From: an uncultured Sphingomonas sp.
GTDB lineage: Bacteria; Pseudomonadota; Alphaproteobacteria; Sphingomonadales; Sphingomonadaceae
NCBI RefSeq assembly: GCF_913062585.1
Contig: NZ_CAJXWX010000002.1
Coordinates: forward strand, 62,001 to 126,000
Direction: 5' to 3'
DNA length: 64,000 bases
How positions within the stretch are numbered: the first letter of the stretch is position 1; the number at the start of each line of letters is the position of its first letter. Position numbers and translations under genes: made by a program. Positions 1 to 8,560 of the stretch are shown here, piece by piece. The notes under the pieces were generated by a model. The model worked only from the letters and a program-made list of their open reading frames with translations, searched no databases and was not told where the DNA came from.

Positions 1-81
1 GCCGGTGCGCGTGAAGCGATCGGCGTGCCGCTGGTCCTGTCGGGGCCGGGCCTGGTCGCGGGGAGCGTCGCGCAGGTGTGA
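1..81 (+). CDS. C-terminal end of a protein cut by the window edge, unidentified
   Basis: An open frame enters from the left edge and stops with TGA at 79-81. Only 26 residues are visible, ending in LVLSGPGLVAGSVAQV. The piece is too short to assign to a family. It reads convergently toward the rplA terminator that follows, which agrees with a real gene ending here. It could also be a chance open frame, because no start or domain is visible. Confidence 0.45.
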   Translation, partial: AGAREAIGVPLVLSGPGLVAGSVAQV

Positions 82-210
82 ATCTGGGGCCATGCCCCTC
101 CACCCCGCCCTGCGGGCGCGGTCCTCCTCCCCATCGGAGATGGGGAGGATTTGGGAGGTCCATTCCTCTCCAAGCTTGGCTTGGGGGGGCGCCTCGACGG
201 AAGACGTCAC

Positions 211-246
211 GAAAAAGGGGGCCGGAACCGAAGTCCCGACCCCCTG
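211..246 (-). terminator. Rho-independent terminator of the rplK-rplA operon
   Basis: Read on the minus strand, a GGGGGTCGG arm, a short CTTCGG-type loop region and a CCGGCCCCC arm are followed by TTTTT. It lies about 30 bases past the rplA stop codon. Confidence 0.85.
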
Positions 247-275
247 ATCCTGTCAGCCTGAGCTGGCGGCGTGGA

Positions 276-968
276 TTACGCGCCCGGGATTTCCGAGACG
301 TTCACCTTGATGCCGCGGCCCATCGTCGACGAGACGGCGACCTTGCGGACATACTTGCCCTTCGCGCCCGACGGCTTGGCCTTGATGAGAGCGTCGACCA
401 GCGCGTCGAAGTTGGCGCGCAGGTCCTCCGCCGGGAACGACGCCTTGCCGATGCCCGAGTGGATGATGCCGGCCTTTTCGACGCGGTACTCGACCTGGCC
501 GCCCTTGGCCGCCTTGACGGCTTCGGCGACGTTCATGGTCACGGTGCCCAGCTTCGGGTTCGGCATCAGGCCCTTGGGGCCCAGCACCTTACCGAGGCGG
601 CCGACGACGCCCATCATGTCCGGGGTCGCGATGCAGCGATCGAAGTCGATGGTGCCGCCCTGGATGGTTTCCATCAGGTCTTCGGCGCCTACGACGTCCG
701 CACCGGCGGCGCGTGCTTCGTCGGCCTTCACGCCCTTGGCGAACACGCCGACGCGAACGGTCTTGCCGGTGCCCTTGGGCAGGGTGACGACGCCGCGCAC
801 CATCTGGTCGGCGTGACGCGGGTCAACGCCCAGGTTGACGGCGACTTCGATCGTCTCGTCGAACTTCGAGGTCGCGTTGGTGCGCGCCAGCGAGATCGCT
901 TCGTCGATGCCGTGCAGCTTCTCGGCGTCGATCTGGACGGCCTTCTGCTTCTTGGTCAGCTTCGCCAT
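276..968 (-). CDS. rplA: 50S ribosomal protein L1
   Basis: L1 binds 23S rRNA at the mobile L1 stalk and, in many bacteria, its own mRNA as a translational repressor. The 230 residues match the usual length of about 230. Family signatures are visible: [18 protein letters not shown] near residues 55-72 and [12 protein letters not shown] near 133-144. The start is the ATG at 968, preceded by a GGAGGG ribosome site that overlaps the end of rplK. Only four bases separate the two genes, so they form the standard rplK-rplA pair. A strong terminator follows. No anomaly is seen. Confidence 0.98.
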   Translation of the reverse strand: MAKLTKKQKAVQIDAEKLHGIDEAISLARTNATSKFDETIEVAVNLGVDPRHADQMVRGVVTLPKGTGKTVRVGVFAKGVKADEARAAGADVVGAEDLMETIQGGTIDFDRCIATPDMMGVVGRLGKVLGPKGLMPNPKLGTVTMNVAEAVKAAKGGQVEYRVEKAGIIHSGIGKASFPAEDLRANFDALVDALIKAKPSGAKGKYVRKVAVSSTMGRGIKVNVSEIPGA

Positions 969-972
969 GATC

Positions 973-1404
973 TTAGCCCTCCACCACTTCGAGGCCCATC
1001 GCGCGGGCGGAGCCTTCGATGATCTTGGTCGCAGCCTCGATATCGTTGGCGTTCAGGTCCTTCATCTTGACCTGGGCGATTTCCGCGAGCTTCGAGCGCG
1101 CGATCTTGCCCGCCGACACCTTGCCCGGCTCCTTCGAGCCCGACTTCAGGTTGGCCGCCTTCTTGATGAGGTAGGTCGCAGGCGCGGTCTTCGTCTCGAA
1201 CGAGAACGAACGGTCGGCATAGACGGTGATGACGGTGGGCAGCGGGGTGCCCTTCTCGACTTCGCCGGTCTGCGCGTTGAACGCCTTGCAGAATTCCATG
1301 ATGTTCACACCGCGCTGACCCAGCGCCGGGCCGATCGGCGGCGAGGGGTTGGCGGCGCCTGCAGGGACCTGCAGCTTGATATAGCCGGTAATCTTCTTTG
1401 CCAT
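973..1404 (-). CDS. rplK: 50S ribosomal protein L11
   Basis: L11 sits at the base of the ribosomal stalk, contacts 23S rRNA in the GTPase-associated centre and is needed for stringent-response sensing. The protein has 143 residues, a typical length. The N-terminal proline-rich signature [17 protein letters not shown] at about residues 20-36 is diagnostic. It is the first gene of the rplK-rplA pair. An AGAGAG ribosome site precedes the ATG at 1404. The 327-base gap to nusG holds a terminator and a paired repeat, so nusG and rplK are probably separate transcripts. Confidence 0.98.
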   Translation of the reverse strand: MAKKITGYIKLQVPAGAANPSPPIGPALGQRGVNIMEFCKAFNAQTGEVEKGTPLPTVITVYADRSFSFETKTAPATYLIKKAANLKSGSKEPGKVSAGKIARSKLAEIAQVKMKDLNANDIEAATKIIEGSARAMGLEVVEG

Positions 1405-1550
1405 GTCACTCTCTTTTCGAGTCTAGCGGTCGTGACGGGCACGAAGGCGAACGCCAGCGCACCCTCCCGCAAGGGTTCCGTCGCATGATGCTAGGGAAGC
1501 GCGGGCTCATAGGGAAAAGTGGTAGAAAAGGCAAGGCGACTCTGGCCCGC

Positions 1551-1644
1551 CCTCCGTTCGCACTGAGCGAAGTCGAAGTGCACGGGATTCCGTCTGCCGA
1601 AGGGGCGGGGCGTGGGCTTCGACTTCGCTCAGCCTGAACGGAGG
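1551..1644. repeat. Paired inverted dispersed repeat, family A (copy 1)
   Basis: This gap between rplK and nusG holds two oppositely oriented copies of a unit with the core TGAGCGAAGTCGAAG, here GTTCGCACTGAGCGAAG at the left and the inverted form CTTCGACTTCGCTCAGCC at the right. Nine further paired loci lie in the window. Confidence 0.8.
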
Positions 1645-1676
1645 TTTGTGAGGGGCGGGGAATGGGCGCCAGATAC

Positions 1677-1715
1677 GAAAAGGGCCGGTGGCGTTGCCGC
1701 CCCGGCCCCTGTTTC
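1677..1715 (-). terminator. Rho-independent terminator downstream of nusG
   Basis: On the minus strand the arm GGGCCGGGGCGG, a GCAA-like loop, CGCCACCGGCCC and then TTTTCG follow closely after the nusG stop codon. The hairpin is long and G+C rich. Confidence 0.8.
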
Positions 1716-1731
1716 GTCGGACGGCCCGAAC

Positions 1732-2268
1732 TTACTTCGAGCGTTCGACCTGCTCGAAGTCCAGTTCCACCGGGGTCGCGCGGCCGAAGATCGACACCGA
1801 CACCTTGACCTTGGACTTGTCGAAATCCAGTTCCTCGACCACGCCGTTGAAGCTGGCGAAGGGGCCTTCCAGCACCTTGACCGCGTCGCCGATCTCGTAG
1901 TCGACCTTGACCTTGTGCTTCGGGGCGGCGGCGGCCTCTTCCTTGGAATTCAGCATCCGCGTGGCTTCGCCTTCGCTGATCGCCTGCGGCTTGCCCATCG
2001 CGCCCAGGAAGCCGGTCACCTTCGGCGTGTTCTTGACGAGGTGATAGACCTGGTCGGTCATGTCGAGCTTGGCCAGCACGTAACCGGGCATGAACTTGCG
2101 CTCGACCGCGATCTTCTTGCCGCGGCGGGCCTCGGTCACGGTTTCGGTCGGCACCTCGATCTGGTCGACCAGATGGTCGAGGCCCAGACGGGTCGCCTCG
2201 GCCATGATCGAGTCGCGGACCTTGCCCTCGAAACCGGAATAAGCGTGGATGATGTACCAGCGCGCCAT
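1732..2268 (-). CDS. nusG: Transcription termination/antitermination protein NusG
   Basis: NusG binds the RNA polymerase clamp and links it to Rho or to ribosomal protein S10. The 178 residues contain an N-terminal NGN domain beginning MARWYIIHAYSGFEGKV and a C-terminal KOW domain around residues 125-160 (IGDAVKVLEGPFASFNGVV). Length is typical. It lies ten bases after secE, the conserved secE-nusG arrangement, and a terminator follows. The start is ATG at 2268. Confidence 0.97.
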   Translation of the reverse strand: MARWYIIHAYSGFEGKVRDSIMAEATRLGLDHLVDQIEVPTETVTEARRGKKIAVERKFMPGYVLAKLDMTDQVYHLVKNTPKVTGFLGAMGKPQAISEGEATRMLNSKEEAAAAPKHKVKVDYEIGDAVKVLEGPFASFNGVVEELDFDKSKVKVSVSIFGRATPVELDFEQVERSK

Positions 2269-2278
2269 GGAAAACCTT

Positions 2279-2476
2279 TTACTTCGCGAACGACAGCAGG
2301 GTGCGGACCAGCGTCTCGAAGAACGAGTCGACCGCCAGGAAGAAGATGGCGAGGATCGTGGTCATCACCACGACCATCACGCCGGTCATCACCGTTTCGC
2401 GCCGCGTCGGCCAGACGACCTTCTTGGTCTCGGTCTTGACCTGGTTGATGAATTCGATGGGGGTCGTCTTCGCCAC
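2279..2476 (-). CDS. secE: Preprotein translocase subunit SecE
   Basis: SecE clamps the SecY channel in the inner membrane. The 65-residue protein starts VAKTTPIEFINQVKTE at a GTG (2474-2476), which fits the family length of 60-70; longer upstream frames run into repeat DNA and are not credible. The conserved amphipathic segment with KKVVWPTRRET precedes one hydrophobic helix (about residues 31-50). It is followed ten bases later by nusG. No tRNA-Trp gene is visible upstream, although one often sits there. Confidence 0.93.
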   Translation of the reverse strand: MAKTTPIEFINQVKTETKKVVWPTRRETVMTGVMVVVMTTILAIFFLAVDSFFETLVRTLLSFAK

Positions 2477-2643
2477 TCGTGCCGTTCCCGCACCTGCGTT
2501 GAAATTACTGTCAGCGAGGCATAGGTCCGCCGTCGCCTGCCCCAAGGGGCCTGCAACGAAAGGTCCGTCCGCGCTGTTCGGATGGGGATGCGATGTAGCT
2601 GTGGCTCGGGGAAAAGGCAAGGGTTGGGGCGGGTGGGGGTTTA

Positions 2644-2966
2644 TGGTTCGCGCGAAGCCGCGATGGCGCGAAGGGTTTTGGTTCGCGCGGAGACGCGGAG
2701 ATTTGTTGTTCGCGCAGAGGCGCGGAGGACGCAGAGGGGGAAAGACCTCCATTCCCCCGTCCGTTCAGCCTGAGCGTAGTCGAAGGCCAAGGGGAGACAT
2801 CACCCCAAAGGTCTCGAAGCCGCAGGCTTGAGCCGCCAAGGCCTATCCGTGGCGGACGTTATCCCGTGGCCTTCGACTATGCTCAGGCTGAACGGAGGGG
2901 GGCATTATTCCCTCCGCGCCTCCACGCGAACCAACCTTCTTCGCGTCCTCGCGGCTTCGCGTGAAC
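2644..2966. repeat. Repeat-filled 490-base gap: paired family C repeat enclosing a family A pair
   Basis: The gap 2477-2968 contains no credible gene. Positions 2644-2740 carry iterated GCGCGGAGGCGCGGAGGAC-like units and a GCGAAGCCGCGATGGCGCG stretch. Their inverted partner is at 2911-2966. Between them, 2761-2795 and 2866-2899 are inverted family A units (TTCAGCCTGAGCGTAGTCG and its reverse). The nested symmetric layout suggests sequential insertions or a large composite palindrome. Confidence 0.75.
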
Positions 2967-2968
2967 GA

Positions 2969-3151
2969 TCAACAGCAACGCCCGCCATTCTTGCCCTCAT
3001 AGCGCGCCTGCTGCCGCTCGCGGAAGAACGTCACCTCATCCATCGGCTCACGGTCGGGATGCCTGGCCGCCATATGCGCCACATAGGCGTCATAGCTGGG
3101 CATCCCGACCATGGCGTTGCCGATCTGGCGCAGGCGGGCGAGCCAGCTCAT
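2969..3151 (-). CDS. ybdD: YbdD/YjiX family small protein
   Basis: This 60-residue protein starts MSWLARLRQIGNAMVGMP and contains the family pattern YDAYVAHMAARHPDREPM and a C-terminal KNGGRCC. Proteins of this family are encoded directly after CstA or BtsT carbon-starvation transporters, as here. The start ATG overlaps the cstA stop by four bases (ATGA), so translation is probably coupled. Its molecular role is not firmly established. A function as a partner or modulator of CstA is inferred from context. Confidence 0.9.
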   Translation of the reverse strand: MSWLARLRQIGNAMVGMPSYDAYVAHMAARHPDREPMDEVTFFRERQQARYEGKNGGRCC

Positions 3152-5193
3152 TCGGCCGCCACCATTTCGGGCGGGACTTCGGTCACGCTCGGCCGGTCGA
3201 TCCGGCGCGCGATCAGGCAGGTGCGCACCGCATAGACCAGGATCGCCAGCACCACGCCCAGGAAGATCGCGCACAGCCCTGCGTCGATCCGGTCGTTGAA
3301 GATGATCCGGCCCATATCCGCCATGGTCTTGGCGGGGGGCAGGACCTTGCCCGATGCCGCCGCGCTGGCGAACTTGTCGGCATGGGCCAGGAAGCCGACG
3401 CGCGGATCGGCGGAGAAGATCTTCATCCACCCGGCGGTCAGCGTACAGGCGAGCAGCCAGAGGGTCGGGATCACCGTGATCCAGGCAAAGCGATCCTTCT
3501 TCATCCGGAACAGCACCACGGTGGACAGCATCAGCGCCACGGCGGCAAGCATCTGGTTGGAGATGCCGAACAGCGGCCACAGGGTGTTCACCCCGCCCAG
3601 CGGATCGGTGACGCCCTGATAGAGGAAGAAGCCCCAGGCCGCGACGCAAAGCGCCGTCGCGATCAGGCCCGGCGCGACCTTGCTCGATCCCCGGAAGCTG
3701 GGGACGACAAGGCCGATCAGGTCCTGCAGCATGAAGCGGCCCGCCCGCGTGCCCGCATCGACGGCGGTCAGGATGAACAGCGCCTCGAACAGGATCGCGA
3801 AGTGATACCAGAAGGCCTTCATCGCCTGTCCGCCGAACAGGTGGCTGAAGATTTCCGCCATCGCCACCGCCAGCGTCGGGGCACCGCCCGCGCGGGAAAT
3901 GATCGTATGCTCGCCCACGTCGCGCGCGACCTGCACCAGCGTGTCGGCCGAGATGGGGAAGCCCATCGCGGTCACGGCGGCGGCGGCACTGGCCGGGTCG
4001 GTGCCCAGCACGGCGGCGGGCGCGTTCATCGCGAAATAGATGCCGGGGTCGAGGATCGAGGCGGCGACCAAAGCCATGATCGCCACCGCGCTTTCCATCA
4101 GCATCGCGCCATAGCCGATAAAGGGCGCGTCCTTCTCGCTGGCGATGAGCTTGGGGGTGGTACCGCTGGCGATCAGCGCGTGGAAACCCGACACAGCACC
4201 GCACGCGATGGTGATGAACAGGAAGGGAAAGAGCGGCCCCGCCCAGACCGGCCCGCTGCCGTCGATGAATTTGTTCAGGGCAGGCATCTTCAGCGGCGGC
4301 GCCATGATGACGATGCCGATGGCCAGCGCCACGATCGCGCCGATCTTGAGGAAGGTCGACAGATAGTCGCGCGGCGCCAGCAGCAGCCACACCGGCAGGA
4401 CCGAGGCGACCGCGCCGTATCCGATCAGCAGGAAGCAGAGCTGGACCGGCGTGAAGGTGAAGAGCGGCGCGAGGACGGCCGATTCCGCGATCGACTGGCC
4501 ATAGACGATCGCCAGGATCAGGCCGATGAAGCCGATGATCGATACCTCGCCGATCTTCCCCGGCCTCACCCAGCGGGTATAGCCGCCCATCAGCATCGCG
4601 AGCGGCACGGTGGCCGCCACGGTGAACAGGCCCCAGGGGCTCTCCGCCAGCGCCCGCACGACGATCAGCGCGAGGACGGCCAGGATGATGACCATGATCA
4701 TGAAGGCGCCGAACAGCGCGATGGTGCCCGCCACGGGGCCCATCTCCATACGGATCAGCTCGCCCAGTGACCGCCCGTCACGCCGCATCGACAGGAACAG
4801 GACCAGGAAATCCTGCACCGCCCCCGCCAGCACGACGCCCGCCAAAATCCACAGCGTTCCGGGCAGATAGCCCATCTGCGCCGCCAGCACCGGCCCGACC
4901 AGCGGACCCGCGCCCGCGATGGCCGCGAAATGGTGGCCGAACAGCACCGTCCGGTCGGTCGCGACATAGTCCAGCCCGTCGGCGCGGCGAATGGCCGGGG
5001 TGGGGCGGCCGGGGTCGATGCCGATCACCCTGGCGATGAACAGCGCATAATAACGATAAGCGATCAGATAGACCGAGACGGCGGCGGCCACGATCCACAG
5101 CGCATTGACGGACTCGCCCCGCACGGTCGCGACGACGCCCAGCGCGCCTGCGCCGACGATCGCCAGCGCGATCCAGGGAAGGTGTTTGGTCAT
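3148..5193 (-). CDS. cstA: Carbon-starvation protein CstA, pyruvate/peptide transporter
   Basis: CstA is an inner-membrane transporter induced by carbon starvation. The E. coli relatives CstA and BtsT import pyruvate, and CstA was also linked to peptide use. The 681 residues (E. coli about 700) form many hydrophobic segments throughout. The family motif GHHFAAIAGAGPLVGPVLA lies near residues 85-103. The start MTKHLPWIAL at 5193 is chosen because an AGAGGACC ribosome site precedes it and the next upstream in-frame ATG adds a charged, unlikely leader. It is followed by overlapping ybdD. Confidence 0.95.
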   Translation of the reverse strand: MTKHLPWIALAIVGAGALGVVATVRGESVNALWIVAAAVSVYLIAYRYYALFIARVIGIDPGRPTPAIRRADGLDYVATDRTVLFGHHFAAIAGAGPLVGPVLAAQMGYLPGTLWILAGVVLAGAVQDFLVLFLSMRRDGRSLGELIRMEMGPVAGTIALFGAFMIMVIILAVLALIVVRALAESPWGLFTVAATVPLAMLMGGYTRWVRPGKIGEVSIIGFIGLILAIVYGQSIAESAVLAPLFTFTPVQLCFLLIGYGAVASVLPVWLLLAPRDYLSTFLKIGAIVALAIGIVIMAPPLKMPALNKFIDGSGPVWAGPLFPFLFITIACGAVSGFHALIASGTTPKLIASEKDAPFIGYGAMLMESAVAIMALVAASILDPGIYFAMNAPAAVLGTDPASAAAAVTAMGFPISADTLVQVARDVGEHTIISRAGGAPTLAVAMAEIFSHLFGGQAMKAFWYHFAILFEALFILTAVDAGTRAGRFMLQDLIGLVVPSFRGSSKVAPGLIATALCVAAWGFFLYQGVTDPLGGVNTLWPLFGISNQMLAAVALMLSTVVLFRMKKDRFAWITVIPTLWLLACTLTAGWMKIFSADPRVGFLAHADKFASAAASGKVLPPAKTMADMGRIIFNDRIDAGLCAIFLGVVLAILVYAVRTCLIARRIDRPSVTEVPPEMVAAE

Positions 5194-5347
5194 GCCCCGT
5201 CCGGTCCTCTTATTGTGTTTTGCGGTCCCTTCTAACCCTCTCGGGAAGGCGCGCCAGCCCCGAAAGCGCGACAAATTGTGGCGGCGATCACGGCTTGCAC
5301 CGCGTCGCGGACCTGTCAGACTTGCGCTGGAGCAAGGACGGAGGCGT

Positions 5348-6292
5348 ATGCGTAAAGGTCGGATGCTGCTGGCGCTCGGGGTGTTGCTGGCCGCCGGCGC
5401 CGCCGATGCCAGGGGAACCTCGTCCTTGTCGGGTGCCGCCCGCTGCCGGTTGCCGCCGGGATGGGATCAGGTGGCGGCGCGCGGCGCGCGCTTCGTGGTG
5501 TTCGGCGAAATGCACGGCACGCAGCAATCTCCCCGATTTTTCGGCGATGTCGCCTGTGCCCTGGCGGCCAGGGGCGAGCGGCTGCTGGTGGCCGTCGAGC
5601 ATTTTTCCACCGTCAATGGGGATTTCCAAAAGGCCTGGGCCTTGCCGGACGCCGATTTCGTGCCGGCCTTGACCAAGGCGGGATGGGCCGGGCGTGACGA
5701 TGGCGTCGGCAGCGAGGCGATGTTGGCGATGCTGGTGCGGCTTCACCGGCTGGCGCGGGCGGGGTATCGGATCGACATCGTGGCATTCAGCGGCGTGAGG
5801 GACGAGGCCCAGCAGCGTCGATTCGCCAGCCTGGCGGGGCAGGGGCCGCACGACGCCGCCCAGGCCGAGAATATCCGGGAGGCCGCTGTCCGACGCCCTT
5901 ACGATCATGTCCTGATACTGGTCGGGAATGCCCATGCCCGCAAAAGCCCCGTGACCTACACGCCCGTGCCGTTCGAGCCGATGGCGATGCAACTCGGCAA
6001 GTCGGAGAGCGTCGTTTCCCTGAACATGAAATCGGCGGCGGGAACGATCTGGAACTGCGGACTGAAGCCGGACGTGGTTCGAAAGCCCGGCGTGCCGATC
6101 ACCAATGCCGACATCGCATGTGGCGCTCATCCGGCGACGGCCGATGCCGACCTGAAGCCGACGCCCTTCATCGCCCTGGGGGGCTTGCCGGGGCAGCAGC
6201 CCGACCCGGACTATGACGGCGTCTACTGGCTTGGCCCGATCAGCGCGTCGCCGCCTGCCGTTCCGGATCGGAGTCCGCCGCGAAATCCGTAA
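5348..6292 (+). CDS. Exported protein resembling the ChaN/TraB-Tiki/EreA fold
   Basis: The 314-residue protein starts with a signal peptide (MRKGRMLLALGVLLAAGAADA). It contains GEMHGT at 53-58, a Glu in AVEH at 84, and GNAHARK at 193-199. This spacing of a GE.HGT motif, a following glutamate and a late GNxHA motif is what the ChaN/Tiki/erythromycin-esterase-like superfamily shows. Members bind haem or metals, or hydrolyse esters or peptides. The substrate here is unknown. It is transcribed divergently from cstA. The C-terminal part (after about 260) is Pro-rich and unassigned. The fold assignment is inference from motifs. Confidence 0.7.
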   Translation: MRKGRMLLALGVLLAAGAADARGTSSLSGAARCRLPPGWDQVAARGARFVVFGEMHGTQQSPRFFGDVACALAARGERLLVAVEHFSTVNGDFQKAWALPDADFVPALTKAGWAGRDDGVGSEAMLAMLVRLHRLARAGYRIDIVAFSGVRDEAQQRRFASLAGQGPHDAAQAENIREAAVRRPYDHVLILVGNAHARKSPVTYTPVPFEPMAMQLGKSESVVSLNMKSAAGTIWNCGLKPDVVRKPGVPITNADIACGAHPATADADLKPTPFIALGGLPGQQPDPDYDGVYWLGPISASPPAVPDRSPPRNP

Positions 6293-6516
6293 CCCAGGCC
6301 CGGCCTAACCTGCATCCGCTGGCTCCGCTCGCGGATCAGCGGCGAATCGGCGGCCCGGCCGTCCAGCCGCTCGATATTGGCGAACAGGGTCAGCACATTG
6401 CGACGGGGCAGTGGGCGTAGGACGGAACGCCGCCCTTGCCCGCATCCTTGCAACCGCCCCGTCCATGGCAAACTTAGCGCTTGCTCCGCCGCGCTGTCCG
6501 GGGTGAAAGGCTCGGC

Positions 6517-7107
6517 ATGGCCCAAAACTCCTCCCCGCTCGTCGTCGGCATCGGCGGCACGATCGGCAGCGTCTCCTCGACCGAGCGCGCGCTTCGGACC
6601 GCGATGACCGCGGCGACGGAGGAGGGGTTCCGCACCCATGTCTTCGGCGGCGAGGATCTGGCGCACCTGCCGCTCTACAACCCCCGCGCCGGGGAGCGGA
6701 CCGAGGCGGAACAGGTGTTCGTCGATACGGTGCGACAGGCCTCGGCGATCATCATCGCCAGCCCCGGCTATCATGGCAGCATCTCGGGGTTGGTGAAGAA
6801 CGCGCTCGACCTGCTGGAGGAAACGGCGAAGGACGACCGGCCCTATTTCGCCGATCTGCCCGTGGGACTGATCGCCACCGCCTATGGCTGGCAGGCGACG
6901 GGCTCGACCATCGCGGCGCTGCGGTCGATCGTCCATGCGCTACGCGGCTGGCCCACGCCCTTTGCGGCGGCGGTGAATACGCAGCAGACGCGCTTCGACG
7001 AAGAGGGGCGGATCAGCGACCCGGCGGTCGAGGGGCAGTTGCGGCTGGTCGGCCAACAGGTCGCCCGCTTCGCGCCGCTGGCGGGGACGATCCGCGCGTC
7101 GAATTGA
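6517..7107 (+). CDS. NADPH-dependent FMN reductase-family flavoprotein
   Basis: The 196-residue protein has a flavodoxin-like fold. It opens with the strand VVGIGGTIGSVSSTERAL, a phosphate-binding loop for FMN. The hallmark SPGYHGSISGLVKNALD follows near residues 84-100, which is the NADPH-dependent FMN reductase/SsuE/ArsH-like signature. The start ATG at 6517 has a GTGAAAGG site upstream. Its physiological partner cannot be read from context: it stands alone, with a spacer of about 220 bases on the left and a repeat block on the right. Confidence 0.88.
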   Translation: MAQNSSPLVVGIGGTIGSVSSTERALRTAMTAATEEGFRTHVFGGEDLAHLPLYNPRAGERTEAEQVFVDTVRQASAIIIASPGYHGSISGLVKNALDLLEETAKDDRPYFADLPVGLIATAYGWQATGSTIAALRSIVHALRGWPTPFAAAVNTQQTRFDEEGRISDPAVEGQLRLVGQQVARFAPLAGTIRASN

Positions 7108-7118
7108 GGGGCTTTTTT

Positions 7119-7320
7119 GGTTCGCGCGGAGGCGCGAAGATTTTTACGTTCGCGCAGAGGCGCGGAGGACGCAGAGGTGAATGGCGCGCGGTCGCGCAAT
7201 TCTCTATTCTTCCTGTGTGAAGAAGGGCTGCGCGATCCGCCGGGTATGACACCTCCGCGTTCTCCGCGCCTCCGCGCGAACCATTTTCTTCTCTTCGCGC
7301 CATCGCGGCTTCGCGTGAGA
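7119..7320. repeat. Paired inverted repeat, family C (copy 2)
   Basis: The gap 7108-7500 has no gene. Its left part (7119-7178) is GTTCGCGCGGAGGCGCG-type sequence and its right part (7251-7320) is the inverse, ending GCGGCTTCGCGTGA. This is the same composite as at 2644-2966. Confidence 0.75.
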
Positions 7321-7360
7321 CGAATGATGGCACGCACCGCACCCGTCGAATGGACTCGTT

Positions 7361-7484
7361 CCCCGGCGAAGGCCGGGGTCCAGTTTATATGCGCCATCGA
7401 GCACCTGATGGCCTTGCCTCCCACGCAACGTTCGGGCGCGCCACCAGCTTGGTAGAAACTGGACCCCGGCCTTCGCCGGGGAAC
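7361..7484. repeat. 124-bp inverted-ended element, family B (copy 1)
   Basis: It begins CCCCGGCGAAGGCCGGGG and ends with the inverted form CCCCGGCCTTCGCCGGGG. Each end is itself a palindrome. The interior carries TTGCCTCCCACGCAACG, which recurs in other copies, so the element is more than two chance palindromes. Confidence 0.8.
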
Positions 7485-7500
7485 AGGTTCCGGGGAACGG

Positions 7501-8172
7501 TTAGCGTAGGCGCTGCGTCACCAGCGTGGTGATCTCGTCCGCGATCTCGGCGGGATCGCGCAATTCGCCATGCGCCACGGTCGACACGGTCGTCCATTCG
7601 CCCAGCATCGCGCCGTCGGCCATCGCGGCGTAATTGGCACGGACCCGCGCCTGGAGCCCCAGGTCCGCCTCATAGGCGTCGTACGTATCGTCGGTATAGC
7701 TGCGCTTGCGCTTGCGGGCGATCAGGTCGCGCGCGACGTCGAGCGGCGTGTCGAGATAGACCGACAGATGGGGGGCTGGCAGGCGGAACTGGACCGTCTC
7801 CAGCTGCTCGATCCATTGCAGCAGCGCGGGTGCCTGTTCGGGCGGGACCTGCGCGGCCTGATAGGCCATGTTCGACGCGATATAGCGGTCGAAGACGATG
7901 ACGTCATGGCGCTCGGCCAGCTCAATCAGGTGCGGTCGCGACTCGAATCGGTCGAGCGCGTACAGCGTCGCCGCCGTCTCGGGCGCCGCCGCATGGGGCA
8001 GGCGGCCCGCCAGATATTCGCCCAGCGCCCAGCCGCCGACCGTCTCGGCATAACGAGGGAAGGACAAGGCGGCGGCGGACAGCCCGGCGGCGTTCAGCCG
8101 CTCGGTCACGGCCGCCGTCGCGGTCGCTTTCCCGGCGCCGTCCGCGCCCTCGATCGCGAGTAGAAACGCCAT
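7501..8172 (-). CDS. tmk: Thymidylate (dTMP) kinase, FPRY-type
   Basis: It phosphorylates dTMP to dTDP for DNA synthesis. The 223 residues show a P-loop GADGAGKAT at 9-17, FPRY at 39-42, and DRYIASN at 95-101. The FPRY strand and the DRYxASN loop resemble the mycobacterial enzyme more than the usual proteobacterial one, which has FTREPGGT. This comparison is from memory of the families. It overlaps the stop of aroQ by one base, so the two genes are cotranscribed. A second tmk elsewhere in the genome is possible. Confidence 0.88.
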   Translation of the reverse strand: MAFLLAIEGADGAGKATATAAVTERLNAAGLSAAALSFPRYAETVGGWALGEYLAGRLPHAAAPETAATLYALDRFESRPHLIELAERHDVIVFDRYIASNMAYQAAQVPPEQAPALLQWIEQLETVQFRLPAPHLSVYLDTPLDVARDLIARKRKRSYTDDTYDAYEADLGLQARVRANYAAMADGAMLGEWTTVSTVAHGELRDPAEIADEITTLVTQRLR

Positions 8173-8450
8173 CAGCCGCGCAAGCGTTCGTGGTGACGGA
8201 TCACCTCGTCGATGATGAAGCGCAGGAATTTTTCCGAAAATTCCGGGTCCAGCTGCGCATCGCTCGCCAGTTGCCGCAGCCGGGCGATCTGCGACTCCTC
8301 GCGGCCCGGATCGGCGGGGGGCAGTTCGTTCTCCGCCTTGTAGCGGCCGACGGCCTGGGTGATCTTGAATCGCTCGGCCAGCATGAAGACCAGCGCGGCG
8401 TCGATATTGTCGATCGACTGGCGATAGCCCGTCAGCACGGTGTCGGACAT
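8172..8450 (-). CDS. Chorismate mutase, AroQ class
   Basis: It converts chorismate to prephenate in phenylalanine and tyrosine synthesis. The 92-residue all-helical protein carries the expected active-site series: R10 in GYRQSID, R27 in AERF, K38 in GRYKAE, and the following acidic R50-E-E stretch. The start MSDTVLTGYR at 8450 gives the normal monofunctional length of about 90-100. It is the upstream gene of an aroQ-tmk pair that overlaps by one base. Confidence 0.92.
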   Translation of the reverse strand: MSDTVLTGYRQSIDNIDAALVFMLAERFKITQAVGRYKAENELPPADPGREESQIARLRQLASDAQLDPEFSEKFLRFIIDEVIRHHERLRG

Positions 8451-8560
8451 GGTCGGCGTATCTCCCTCTGGCGGCCCGCGCCGCACATGAATTCGCGTTC
8501 GCCCTTTCGCGCTTAGGCTTGCGTTCGGCAAGCGTTGTCGCCAGAGGCTCTTACCTGCCC

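Noticed and set aside
2480-2640. Possible tRNA-Trp gene upstream of secE
   Set aside because: This is a common location, but no cloverleaf or GGTTCGAATCC-type T arm could be found in the interval.
3382-4770. 462-residue open frame on the plus strand over cstA
   Set aside because: It is antisense to a well-supported transporter. Its composition (Arg/Gln/His/Asp-rich, no domain) is what a GC-rich gene gives in its shadow frame.
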